From the NCBI GenBank assembly GCA_028284905.1, contig JANQQU010000037.1, positions 1-47,334 on the forward strand: DNA of 47,334 nucleotides. Direction: 5' to 3'. Numbering within the stretch: position 1 is the first letter of the stretch; the number at the start of each line of letters is the position of its first letter. Positions 7,818-16,003 of the stretch are shown piece by piece. The stretch comes from Calditrichia bacterium (lineage in GTDB: Bacteria; Calditrichota; Calditrichia; RBG-13-44-9; J075). The position numbers and the translations under genes were made by a program. The notes under the pieces were generated by a model. It searched no databases and was not told where the DNA came from. It saw only the letters and a program-made list of their open reading frames with translations.

Positions 7818-9503
7818 TTAACGAATTAAAATCATTTTTTTCTGTTGGAAATGATCATCGAAAATAAATCGGTAAAAATAAATGCCGCTGCTAACCGGCA
7901 AACCATTATCATCTTTTCCGTTCCAGCGGATTTGATGAGAACCGTTTTGCCGGGTTGCATCAAGGAGGGTGGAAATTCGTTCTCCAAGAATATTGTAAAC
8001 CATCAGTTGAACGTGGGCAGTCTCTTTTAACTCAAACGCGATTGTTGTCGAAGGATTAAACGGATTGGGAAAATTTTGAGAGAGCGATGCTTTCAACGGC
8101 AAGGCAGAATTGTTTTCGGAAGAGATACCAACAGTAATCGTCGTATCAAAAGAAACGAAGCGTATGGCATCGGCAACAATAAAATCTCCGCTGGTGGCAA
8201 GGTTGGATATCTGCACGGCGTCGCTGGTATCTCCACTAAAAGTAAAACTGCCCAGTAAATTCCAGCTACTCCCCTGAGTCGTTTGATCCATCCGCACCGT
8301 ATCGATACCATTCATGTGATGAATAATAAATGGCGTGTCCAGACAGCGGTTCGGGGCTGCGACCCACCAGGCATAAACTTCATACTCGCTCATCTGTGGA
8401 AGATTCGGGCGAAAGTGCGCATAACTATCGCCAGTGCCACGCGGGTTCAGTTGCGCCGGAGTGCCGCCCCAGTAACCGGCATTTGCCGAGGGAAACCAGC
8501 CAGGGCCGATTAAGCTGGCACCACCATCCTCGGTATCAATGATTTCCTGGTAAGTTGGCCGGGGCGGTACCGGAATTGAATCGGAATGGACAACGGCCAG
8601 TATTGACGGGATCGGGCGCTGAAAAAATCCACCTTCCGGCCGGTTGATCAGGCTACTCCCGACAGCCATCTGGCTGGAGCCCCCGCCGTCAAGGTTCATC
8701 GCTTCCACGCAGCCGAGGTTAAACAAAATATCCGCCAGCTCGGTCAGGCTGACGCCTTCGCTCCAGGTATTGTCCCGGCCATCGGCAACAAAAAGGATGA
8801 GATGATTGTTCGCGGTAAACCCTACAGCAGTGCGTGGATCACGATTACTGAGGCCAACACCGGATCCCCAGAAAACCTCTTCAGTATAGCTAATGTTTAT
8901 CGCCCCATTATCAATCAGCGCCGGGCCGCCTCCAATACCAACGGCAAGATCGTTGTACTGTTGTCCGTTAGTAGAATCCGGTAGTGCTGCCGGGGAGCCA
9001 ATCGCATTGGGATTCGGTACGGGGAAGGTATATATTCCGGAAACGCTGCTGTTAAAATGATAGATCCAGTCTACCGACATCTGCTTTTCATAATCAACAC
9101 CAAAAAAGCTGCGGGTGAGCGGATATGTGAGATTATCCCGCACGACAGCGGCAATATTCTGCGCGAGCACTTCTTCCGGATAAACCACGCTGGAAACGGA
9201 TGTAGTCCCGGAAAAATAACCTCCGTTAACAGCGGCAAAAGCACCGGCAGAATGGGTAAATTCGCTAATGCCAAGCGGTGTGCCAAGGTAAGGCCGCACA
9301 GCAAGATCGGCGACATTCATATCTACTTCAAGATACCATGCTTTCAGGATCGGCGATTGGCGCTCTCCCTGAAATAGTTGAACACCCGCAGGGAGCGAAT
9401 GTTGACTGCTGATGTTCGTCCAGGTAATTTCCTGAGAAAAGGCTATTGTTGAGAGTAAAAAGAAAAAGCCAAAAATCGCTAAGATTTGCGTCAGAACTTT
9501 CAA
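7818..9503 (-). CDS. Secreted phosphodiester glycosidase (NAGPA domain) with golvesin-like domain and sorting tail
   Basis: 561 residues. A Sec signal peptide (~1-23, ending IAFS|QE) is followed by a NAGPA/phosphodiester glycosidase domain (~55-310) with 'FAAVNGGYF', 'DPRTAVGF', 'LFVADGR' and 'AMNLDGGGSSQMA', the conserved core of the family that includes mammalian uncovering enzyme and bacterial exopolysaccharide-related members. A beta domain follows (~318-455) resembling the golvesin/xanthan-lyase-type carbohydrate-associated domain (EDGGASLIGPGWFPS, GYWGG, YAHFRPNLP). The end (~478-561) is a sorting tail (LSQNFPNPFNPSTTIAFEL, IYFYRF..., QQKKMILIR). Likely acts outside the cell on glycan phosphodiester or phosphoglycan linkages; the substrate is not known. 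The start is TTG (9501-9503), supported by a ggggggac ribosome site directly upstream. Confidence 0.88.
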   Translation of the reverse strand: MKVLTQILAIFGFFFLLSTIAFSQEITWTNISSQHSLPAGVQLFQGERQSPILKAWYLEVDMNVADLAVRPYLGTPLGISEFTHSAGAFAAVNGGYFSGTTSVSSVVYPEEVLAQNIAAVVRDNLTYPLTRSFFGVDYEKQMSVDWIYHFNSSVSGIYTFPVPNPNAIGSPAALPDSTNGQQYNDLAVGIGGGPALIDNGAINISYTEEVFWGSGVGLSNRDPRTAVGFTANNHLILFVADGRDNTWSEGVSLTELADILFNLGCVEAMNLDGGGSSQMAVGSSLINRPEGGFFQRPIPSILAVVHSDSIPVPPRPTYQEIIDTEDGGASLIGPGWFPSANAGYWGGTPAQLNPRGTGDSYAHFRPNLPQMSEYEVYAWWVAAPNRCLDTPFIIHHMNGIDTVRMDQTTQGSSWNLLGSFTFSGDTSDAVQISNLATSGDFIVADAIRFVSFDTTITVGISSENNSALPLKASLSQNFPNPFNPSTTIAFELKETAHVQLMVYNILGERISTLLDATRQNGSHQIRWNGKDDNGLPVSSGIYFYRFIFDDHFQQKKMILIR

Positions 9504-9697
9504 AAATGTCCCCCCGGGTTAATAGTGACTTTACAGGTGAATATGTTGACAAAAAATACAAAGAAATTTGAAAAATCGCAAAACGCTGGCAGTTGAGATC
9601 AATCAGCCGTATTCCTGATTTGCAGGAATTTTTTCTTACTTTATGCGATGGAATAGGGTATCTTGTAAAGAGACAATTTCAACAGAGGAGCAGGATC

Positions 9698-10744
9698 ATG
9701 AGGGATATTCTCGGGGAGATTACCCGCTGGCGGGCGGAAAAAAGATCGTTTGTTTTAGCCCGGGTCACGCAAACCTGGGGATCTGCACCGCGCCGCACCG
9801 GCGCAGCGATGATTATCTCCGACCGTCAGGAAGTGGCTGGTTCGGTCAGCGGGGGATGCATCGAAGGCGCAGTGGTGGATGCCGCCGGCACCGTCCTTGA
9901 GCGAGGAAAACCGGTACATCTCCATTTTGGTGTGACCAACGAAACTGCCTGGTCCGTCGGGTTAACCTGTGGGGGAAAAGTGAGTGTATGGCTTTCCCCA
10001 TATCCGGCGTTATCCGGGGAACGGGACACTCAGAAAATCGGTGAAGCCCTGGAGGAGAATCTGCAGGGAAATCGGCCATGCATTCTCTTAACCCGGCTGG
10101 ATCCGGAAAGCCCGCAGCATTTGCTGGTGTTGCCCGACGGCAGTACAATTGGTGATTGGGGAAATCAGACGGTAGCTGCGGTTCAAATCGCCTTGTCTCA
10201 CTATACACGTCGGCAAAACGGTGAAGCAATACTGGATGAACAGCCGATCTTCGTACACAGTTTTCCCCGCAAACAGCGCCTGTTGATTATTGGCGCAGCG
10301 CATATTTCCATTCCCCTGGTAACGTTTGGGAAGCAATTGGGTTTCGAGGTGATTATTGTTGATCCCCGGCAGATTTTCGGCAACGCTGATCGTTTTCAAA
10401 CGGCGCCGGATGAGATGTATAATCAATGGCCGGATGATATTTTGCCGACCCTTGCGCCGGATGAGGATACCTTTGCAGTACTCTTGACCCATGATCCGAA
10501 AATAGATGACCCGGCTTTACACCTGCTTTTAAAAACGCCGGTCGGCTATATCGGCGCATTGGGGAGTAAAAAGAATCAGGCAAAACGAGTGACTCGTTTA
10601 CAGGAAGCCGGATTTGACATGAATGAGATAAAACGTATTCATGGACCAGTAGGATTGGATATCGGTGCAAAGACCCCGGAGGAAATTGCCCTGAGCATCA
10701 TCTCGCAAATTGTGCAGGTGCGGGAATCGCGGAAAAATCGTTGA
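9698..10744 (+). CDS. xdhC: XdhC-family protein, molybdenum cofactor maturation for xanthine dehydrogenase-type enzymes
   Basis: 348 residues. The N-terminal XdhC/CoxI domain has 'TWGSAPRRTGAAMII' and 'GSVSGGCIEGAVVDAA' (~24-70) and 'VGLTCGG' (~88); the C-terminal Rossmann domain starts 'RLLIIGAAHISIPLV' (~190) and contains 'VVDPR'-type and 'YIGALGSKKN' motifs. XdhC proteins bind molybdenum cofactor, take part in its sulfuration and deliver it to hydroxylases of the xanthine dehydrogenase family. The ATG at 9698 is preferred to the in-frame TTG at 9593 because a strong gaggag site lies 7-12 nt before it. The next gene is its probable client. The stop codon (10742-10744) lies within the left arm of an 84-bp palindrome. 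Confidence 0.9.
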   Translation: MRDILGEITRWRAEKRSFVLARVTQTWGSAPRRTGAAMIISDRQEVAGSVSGGCIEGAVVDAAGTVLERGKPVHLHFGVTNETAWSVGLTCGGKVSVWLSPYPALSGERDTQKIGEALEENLQGNRPCILLTRLDPESPQHLLVLPDGSTIGDWGNQTVAAVQIALSHYTRRQNGEAILDEQPIFVHSFPRKQRLLIIGAAHISIPLVTFGKQLGFEVIIVDPRQIFGNADRFQTAPDEMYNQWPDDILPTLAPDEDTFAVLLTHDPKIDDPALHLLLKTPVGYIGALGSKKNQAKRVTRLQEAGFDMNEIKRIHGPVGLDIGAKTPEEIALSIISQIVQVRESRKNR

Positions 10745-10823
10745 TCGTTGATCGTTGATTGGTGGTTGTAGAGAAAATTCATGAATTTTCTCTACAACCA
10801 CCAATCAACGATCAACGATCAAC
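10740..10823. repeat. Perfect 84-bp palindrome (hairpin element 2)
   Basis: Positions 10740-10781 are the exact reverse complement of 10782-10823. The centre has the same 30-bp core as the 7752-7815 palindrome (here 10767-10796), but the arms are made of 7-bp units gttgatc, gttgatc, gttgatt. The outer end includes the xdhC stop codon. It lies between xdhC and the molybdenum hydroxylase, 110 bp before the latter's start, so it could attenuate or process the shared transcript. Confidence 0.95.
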
Positions 10824-10933
10824 AAATCCCCCCACAAAAAATTTGATTTTCTCCCCCATCTATCGTAAGATAAAATTAAACCGTTCTCGATATTATGCAT
10901 CCACTTGAGTTGTCTGGAAAGGAGTTCAGCGAA

Positions 10934-13498
10934 ATGATCAAATTTACCCTCAATGGCGAAGCGAAAACCTTTGAAGGCGATCCGAAAACCCCGTTGTTGA
11001 ATTATTTGCGGGACGATGCCGGAATCATTTCTCCGAAAGATGGATGTGCGCCACAGGCGGCCTGCGGCTGCTGCGCCGTTATGCTGAACGATCGTGCCGT
11101 ACTTGCCTGTGCAATTACCATGAGTAAAGCTGCCGAAGGCGCCGTTACGACTATCGAAGGCCTTGACACAGAACGGCAGGCAACCTTCGCTAATGCCTTT
11201 CTGAAGAAGGGCGGCGTACAGTGCGGGTTTTGCATTCCCGGTATCGTGATGCAGGCAAATGCCCTGATTGAAAAAAATGATGACCCCAGCCGGGAAGAAG
11301 TTCGTAAAGCACTAACCCCGCATCTTTGCCGCTGCACCGGCTATAAAAAAATTGAAGATTCCATCCTGCACGCCGCGGAGGCGGTCCGGGAAGCACAACC
11401 GATCAGTGCACCGAACGGTGCCGGGAATATCGGCACCCGCCTCGCTAAATACGACAGCTATGATGTCGTGCTGGGACGCCGCCCCTATGTCGATGACATT
11501 CGCCTGGAAGGAATGCGTTACGGCGCACTTAAATTCAGCGATCATCCCCGGGCGAAAGTGGTATCGATTGATACAGCCGAAGCGGCAGCATTGCCGGGAG
11601 TTATCCGCGTTTTTACCGCCGGGGACATTCCGGGGAAACGCAATACCGGGTTGATCGTTCAGGACTGGCCGGTGATGGTCGCCGAGGGCGAAGATACCCG
11701 CTACGTTGGTGATGTGCTCGCATCTGTGGTGGCAGAAACAGAAGCGATTGCCCGGCAGGCTGTTGAGTTAATTAAGATTGAATACAAAGTAAAAACGCCA
11801 ATTGCCGATATGCATGAAGCTGCGAAGCCGGATGCGCCGAAAATTCATCGCAAAGGCAACATTCTCTCGGAAACAGTTATCGACCGCGGTAACGTAAAAA
11901 AAGCACTGAAAAATTCTGCGTATGTTTCCCGGGGGACTTACCAGACGCAGACCATCGAACATGGTTTTATGGAGCCGGAATGCTGCATCGCCCGCCCAAA
12001 AGGAAGCGGTGTCGAAGTGCTTTCCCAGGGCCAGGGCATCTATGAAGATCAAAAAGCAATTGCCCGAATGTTATCCTTGCCGGAAGATGATGTCGAAGTA
12101 GTGCTGATCCCTAATGGCGGTGGCTTCGGGGGAAAAGAAGATCTTTCCGTGCAGGGTCATGCGGCTATTTGTAGCTACCACCTGCGCGAGCCGGTAAAAG
12201 TTCGCCTTACCCGGGACGAATCCATTCGGATGCATCCGAAACGTCATCCCCTGCATATGGAATATGTCGTTGCCTGCGACGAAAATGGCATGCTAACTGC
12301 CCTTGCCGCCAAAATCCTTGGCGATACCGGCGCCTATGCCTCAGTGGGAATGAAAGTGCTGGAGCGCGCGGCTGGTCATGCCACCGGCGCCTATGCCGTG
12401 CCGAATGTTGCTGTCAATAGCCGGGCGGTGTATACCAACAATATTCCCAATGGCGCTATGCGCGGATTCGGCGTTAACCAGGTTACCTTCGCACTGGAGA
12501 GCTGCCTGGATGACCTTTGTGAGCAGGGCGGATTTGACCGCTGGCAATTCCGCTACGATAATGCCCTCAAAGAAGGAGATATGACTTCTACTGGACAAGT
12601 GCTTACCGGAGGCGTTGGCATCCGGGAAACGCTGCTGGCAATTAAAGAGCAGTTCTATGCCGCAAAATTTGCCGGTATCGGCTGCGGTCTGAAAAACACC
12701 GGTATTGGCAATGGTATGCCGGATGCGGGGGCGGTAAAGGTGATTGTTGAATCCCCGGAAAAAGTCATCGTTCATCACGGTTGGACGGAAATGGGACAGG
12801 GCGTGAACACTATGGCCGTGCAATTCCTGGCGCAGGAAACCGGTATCGATCCGAATCTCATCGAAGTGCGTGTGGAGACCACTGGGAAAGCCCCGGCGGG
12901 GATGACCACCGCTTCCCGGGCTACTTCCCTCATTGGTAATGCCATTATCGATGCCGGGGAAAAAATTCGCGAAGATTTGCAGCGAAAGACCCTGGCCGAC
13001 CTAACCGGTAACGTTTACGAAGGGGAATGGGTTTGCGACTGGACGACCAAACCCGGGAAAGATACCGATAAAATCGAAACCCATTATTCCTACAGCTACG
13101 CCACTCAACTGGTGACCCTCGACGAGGATGGACAGATTGATACCGTCTTCGCCGCGCACGATGCCGGAAAGATTATTAATCCAACTTTGTTTGAAGGGCA
13201 GATCGAAGGTTCGATCCATATGGGACTGGGCTATGCCATCAGCGAAGATATGGTTTATGAGAATGGCGTTCCAAAATCGACCCGCCTGCGCAAGTGCGGT
13301 ATTCTCCGCGCCAAAGAAACTCCCAAAATGGTCGTAATAGGCGTAGAAGTGCCGGATCCGCATGGACCATATGGGGCGAAAGGCGTCGGTGAAATCGGCC
13401 TGGTACCCACTGCCGGCGCAGTCGCTAATGCACTCTACCAATTCGATAAAGTGCGCCGCTACGAACTGCCGATGCGCATTAAACGTCGGCGAGGATGA
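10934..13498 (+). CDS. Xanthine dehydrogenase-type molybdenum hydroxylase with fused [2Fe-2S] domain
   Basis: 854 residues in one chain: a plant-type [2Fe-2S] domain (Cys38, 44, 47, 59), a second all-helical [2Fe-2S] domain (CGFC at 97-100, CRC at 132-134), then the molybdopterin domains (~155-854). Mo-site motifs are intact: 'GGGFGGKE' (395-402), 'AMRGFGVNQ', 'WTEMGQG', 'TTASRATS' and 'GAKGVGEIGL' with the catalytic Glu at about 820. No FAD domain is present. This architecture and length match aldehyde oxidoreductase (Mop) and the selenium-dependent xanthine dehydrogenase family; the neighbouring XdhC and a purine permease favour a purine hydroxylase. It would need a separate electron acceptor. 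The ATG at 10934 is chosen over the upstream in-frame start at 10895 because of an aaaggag site 9 nt before it. Confidence 0.9.
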   Translation: MIKFTLNGEAKTFEGDPKTPLLNYLRDDAGIISPKDGCAPQAACGCCAVMLNDRAVLACAITMSKAAEGAVTTIEGLDTERQATFANAFLKKGGVQCGFCIPGIVMQANALIEKNDDPSREEVRKALTPHLCRCTGYKKIEDSILHAAEAVREAQPISAPNGAGNIGTRLAKYDSYDVVLGRRPYVDDIRLEGMRYGALKFSDHPRAKVVSIDTAEAAALPGVIRVFTAGDIPGKRNTGLIVQDWPVMVAEGEDTRYVGDVLASVVAETEAIARQAVELIKIEYKVKTPIADMHEAAKPDAPKIHRKGNILSETVIDRGNVKKALKNSAYVSRGTYQTQTIEHGFMEPECCIARPKGSGVEVLSQGQGIYEDQKAIARMLSLPEDDVEVVLIPNGGGFGGKEDLSVQGHAAICSYHLREPVKVRLTRDESIRMHPKRHPLHMEYVVACDENGMLTALAAKILGDTGAYASVGMKVLERAAGHATGAYAVPNVAVNSRAVYTNNIPNGAMRGFGVNQVTFALESCLDDLCEQGGFDRWQFRYDNALKEGDMTSTGQVLTGGVGIRETLLAIKEQFYAAKFAGIGCGLKNTGIGNGMPDAGAVKVIVESPEKVIVHHGWTEMGQGVNTMAVQFLAQETGIDPNLIEVRVETTGKAPAGMTTASRATSLIGNAIIDAGEKIREDLQRKTLADLTGNVYEGEWVCDWTTKPGKDTDKIETHYSYSYATQLVTLDEDGQIDTVFAAHDAGKIINPTLFEGQIEGSIHMGLGYAISEDMVYENGVPKSTRLRKCGILRAKETPKMVVIGVEVPDPHGPYGAKGVGEIGLVPTAGAVANALYQFDKVRRYELPMRIKRRRG

Positions 13499-13799
13499 TG
13501 GAAGGGGATTAGGCCGAAGGCAATTAGGCTGAAGGCTAAACATACCTACCTTAGGCCTAAAGCCTAATCCCCTAAAGCCTTTTAAATAAAGAATTTACCC
13601 TTTTTGTTTATTCCTGTTTTCCCACCTTACGTAGTGCAAAATTTGCATATTTTCCGAAAAACGACTAATATCTTCCCAGAAAAGGCGTTGGCGGGAGTGT
13701 GGATTCTGCTTCTTCAGTATTTTTATGTTTTGCGATTTAACAGTGTTTCACTTAAACGCAATAGCAGCATAACCTCACTTAAATTGAAGGAGATGTATT
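13499..13799. other. Intergenic region 13499-13799
   Basis: 301 bp without a supported gene. The first part holds the attagg hairpin. The rest is AT-rich and should contain the promoter and leader of the small membrane protein gene at 13800. An open frame at 13604-13876 has no ribosome site and overlaps that gene out of frame, so it is not called. Confidence 0.6.
13503..13573. repeat. Inverted repeat of attagg-type units after the molybdenum hydroxylase (hairpin element 3)
   Basis: A perfect 12-bp outer stem (aggggattaggc 13503-13514 / gcctaatcccct 13562-13573) encloses further copies of the same motif (ggcaattaggctgaaggctaa, ttaggcctaa). It begins 4 bp after the stop codon at 13498 and is followed by aaagccttttaaat, so it may also end transcription. 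The same attagg/ctaat unit family recurs at 39541-39659. Confidence 0.85.
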
Positions 13800-14210
13800 A
13801 TGGATGCGAAGAAGTTAACGCTGGGTTCACTGGCAGGCGCAGTTGCGTTGTTTCTGCTGGGTTATGTTTTTTATAAGTTGTTGTTGGACAATTTCTTTGC
13901 CGAAGCAGCGGGATCTTCCGCTAGCGTTATGCGGGCAGATCCAGTACTATGGTCAATCTTTGTTGGTGAATTGTTAATGGCCGGTATGTTGGCTACAGTT
14001 TTTTTGCGCTGGGCGACGATCAGCACTTTTATGGGCGGTCTGAAGGGCGGCGCATTAATTGGTGGCCTGGCTGGCCTGGGATTTGCTTTTGTTATGTTTG
14101 GCACTACTTCAACGATGTCTTTGCCGTCAGTGCTGGTAGAAGGCGTTGTATCTGCTATTCGTTATGGCCTTGCCGGCGGTGTTATCGGTTGGGTACTCGG
14201 CCGGGATTAG
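13800..14210 (+). CDS. Small Gly/Ala-rich membrane protein of unknown function
   Basis: 136 residues with four hydrophobic segments (about 7-29, 49-70, 77-100, 108-133) rich in Gly, Ala and Phe; only short polar loops. The middle has GGLKGGALIGGLAGLGFAF, a glycine-zipper-like helix. Resembles small uncharacterised inner-membrane proteins of the DUF1761 kind, but I cannot assign it. The ATG has a clear aaggag site 7 nt upstream. It is followed 20 bp later by a strong terminator, so it is the last gene of its transcript. Confidence 0.75.
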   Translation: MDAKKLTLGSLAGAVALFLLGYVFYKLLLDNFFAEAAGSSASVMRADPVLWSIFVGELLMAGMLATVFLRWATISTFMGGLKGGALIGGLAGLGFAFVMFGTTSTMSLPSVLVEGVVSAIRYGLAGGVIGWVLGRD

Positions 14211-14230
14211 AAATTTAGATTGAAAAGTTG

Positions 14231-14263
14231 TCAGCCGCTGCTATGGAGCCAGCGGCTGATTTT
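14231..14263 (+). terminator. Rho-independent terminator after the small membrane protein
   Basis: A perfect 10-bp GC-rich stem (tcagccgctg 14231-14240 / cagcggctga 14250-14259) with a 9-nt loop is followed by tttt (14260-14263). Confidence 0.85.
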
Positions 14264-14273
14264 AAATGAATTT

Positions 14274-14412
14274 GCCACGGATTTCAAGGACGGGCCGTGC
14301 ATTTTCAACAGCCTATTTATCTTGTGTTTTTTGTTTGCGGATTTCTGCAAACAGCATCGGATAAGCGGCTTTTCCCGGAAAATCCGGTCCGAAAAACTGC
14401 GAAATCCGTGGC
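14274..14412. repeat. Long inverted repeat with gccacggatttc arms (hairpin element 4)
   Basis: gccacggatttc at 14274-14285 is the exact reverse complement of gaaatccgtggc at 14401-14412. The interior repeats related pieces (gcggatttctgc, ccggaaaatccggtccg). It lies in the 260-bp gap between convergent genes, after the terminator at 14231. Confidence 0.7.
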
Positions 14413-14470
14413 TTTATTTTTTCCTGTATCAATCGGAATCAGATGATTCCGTTAAGGGTTGTCATTCCAA

Positions 14471-15679
14471 TTATTTTTCTGAAAAACGAATAACAGCAAT
14501 TTCCGCCGATGCGCGATAGCGAATCGGGGAAAGCGTGCGTCCCACACCATTGGTCACCAATGTCGTGAGGTTGCCATAGTGGTATACACCGCTGTAGAAG
14601 AGGTTCTCGAAACGCGTGGGCGTCAGGGATGTACCAAACGGACGAAAAACCATCTGTCCACCATGTGTGTGGCCTGCCAGCAATAAATGATACCCATAAG
14701 CTTCCGCTGTACGAATAACCAGCTGAGACGGCTGGTGCACCAATAATATTTTCAAATCCGCCTCCGGTGCGGTTTCCAGGAGATGGGTCAACTGCCGTTG
14801 GGAAATACGCTGGCTGTAAATATAAGTGACACCGGTAACGAGCACTTTACTGCCATTGAAATCGAGCACCTGATGATCGTTTTCCAAAAATGACCAGCCG
14901 CAGTCTCTTAGTCCGGCAGGAATGGTTCGGGGATTCGCCCAATAATCGTGGTCTCCCATGCAAGCAATTTTAGCTAACGGCGCTTCGTGCCGGCAAAGTA
15001 CTTCCTGCCCCTGTTTGATGAAATATTCTCCGGATGTCACCAAATCTCCGCCAAAGAGAATTAAATCGCTGCCTGCTTCATCAACCGCCTGCTGATATCT
15101 TTCCAGTTTCGCGCCCTGGGTGTATCGATCTACCTGTACATCCGAGGTGAAAGTGATCTGGAAATCTTTCAACGCTTCAGGCAATCCCTCCACGGCTATG
15201 GTCGCTTCCCGGCGATCGATGTGGTAGGTATCGACATAGATGCGATAACAGGCAAACAGGGTGAAAAAGACTACCACGCCAATTGTTAGCCAGGCCTGCC
15301 ACACTGGCCACTCCGGCCAGCGATTGCCGGGTAAAAAACGAACAATCAGCCCGACGATATCAATGGCTAAAATATAAAATAGCGATTCAAAAATGATGAC
15401 CATGCCTATCCAGAATGGGAAGTTCATCCAGTAGTCTGCTGGTTGCAGGCTGGTTTTGTTCAGAAAAAATTCACTGCCACCACTGCCCTGGTTCTGAAAT
15501 ATGATATATAACGGCAGGAGGTTGAGGAAGAGGATCACCAGCAACGTCACCCCGCGAACCGTCCAGGCAGAAAGAGATGAAACTTGCAGCAGCGCTGATG
15601 AAAATCGCCAGCCCAGGTAGAGATATGCAATTAGTAAAACCGGGAAAATTCGTAAGGTCATTCGTACTGCCCAGGACAT
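14471..15679 (-). CDS. Membrane-anchored metallophosphoesterase (YkuE-like)
   Basis: 402 residues. The N-terminal ~155 residues hold four or five transmembrane segments; the rest is a calcineurin-like phosphoesterase. Motifs in order: 'FTSDVQVDRYT' where the family normally has D-x-H, 'LFGGDLVTSGE', 'MGDHDYW' where GNHD is normal, 'LVHQPSQL', and 'LAGHTHGGQM'. The remaining metal ligands (Asp, Asp, His, GHTH) are present, so a dinuclear site is plausible but altered. Relatives hydrolyse phosphoesters such as UDP-sugars or phospholipids at the membrane face. I chose the ATG at 15679, which has a gagg site 5 nt upstream, over the GTG two codons earlier. Confidence 0.85.
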   Translation of the reverse strand: MSWAVRMTLRIFPVLLIAYLYLGWRFSSALLQVSSLSAWTVRGVTLLVILFLNLLPLYIIFQNQGSGGSEFFLNKTSLQPADYWMNFPFWIGMVIIFESLFYILAIDIVGLIVRFLPGNRWPEWPVWQAWLTIGVVVFFTLFACYRIYVDTYHIDRREATIAVEGLPEALKDFQITFTSDVQVDRYTQGAKLERYQQAVDEAGSDLILFGGDLVTSGEYFIKQGQEVLCRHEAPLAKIACMGDHDYWANPRTIPAGLRDCGWSFLENDHQVLDFNGSKVLVTGVTYIYSQRISQRQLTHLLETAPEADLKILLVHQPSQLVIRTAEAYGYHLLLAGHTHGGQMVFRPFGTSLTPTRFENLFYSGVYHYGNLTTLVTNGVGRTLSPIRYRASAEIAVIRFSEK

Positions 15680-16003
15680 TGGCACCTCGTTGATCGTTGA
15701 TCGTTGTTAGTTGTTCGTTATTCGTTGATTGTTTTCGGTTATTCTTAAAATTCCGTTCCGCCGTTTTAATCGCCGAGAAAATTTATGCTTTTTTATACGA
15801 TTAAAACATTCGCCGTCAAAAATCCGATTTACGAACAACGAACAACGAATAACGGTCTTTCAGCATTTAAGGTTTGTTTTCCGCAAAACATGGAATTAAT
15901 ATTTTGCTTCTGTATTTGTCAACTGTATTCTTTGAACTTTCTGAATAATCCGGCGTTCGATCGGCAGTAAGCTAACGAAACCGGTAAATGGGATGTGCTG
16001 ATT
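15680..16003. other. Divergent intergenic region 15680-16003
   Basis: 324 bp between divergent genes, so promoters for both must lie here or upstream of the hairpin. About half is the heptamer hairpin (15688-15854). The remaining ~150 bp is AT-rich with no recognised operator. Confidence 0.5.
15688..15854. repeat. Imperfect long hairpin of cgttgat/cgaacaa heptamers (hairpin element 5)
   Basis: The left side contains tandem 7-mers cgttgat, cgttgat, cgttgtt, agttgtt, cgttatt, cgttgat (15688 onward); the right side contains acgaaca, acgaaca, acgaata (15831-15854). An inner stem is cgttttaatcg (15762-15772) with cgattaaaac (15798-15807). The loop begins gagaaaatttatg, resembling half of the core shared by the palindromes at 7752 and 10740. 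It directly precedes the ribosome site of the metallophosphoesterase gene. Confidence 0.8.

Noticed and set aside
7752-10823. The two palindromes as ends of one composite transposon
   Set aside because: The genes between them are ordinary and on opposite strands, no target duplication is seen, and each palindrome is complete in itself.
10934-13498. Selenocysteine in the molybdenum hydroxylase
   Set aside because: No in-frame TGA inside the gene; this family uses labile selenium, not encoded selenocysteine.
13604-13876. 90-codon open frame on the plus strand
   Set aside because: Overlaps the better supported membrane protein gene at 13800 out of frame and has no ribosome site.
15785-15970. 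61-codon open frame on the plus strand
   Set aside because: Its first third is made of the heptamer hairpin and no family resemblance is seen.
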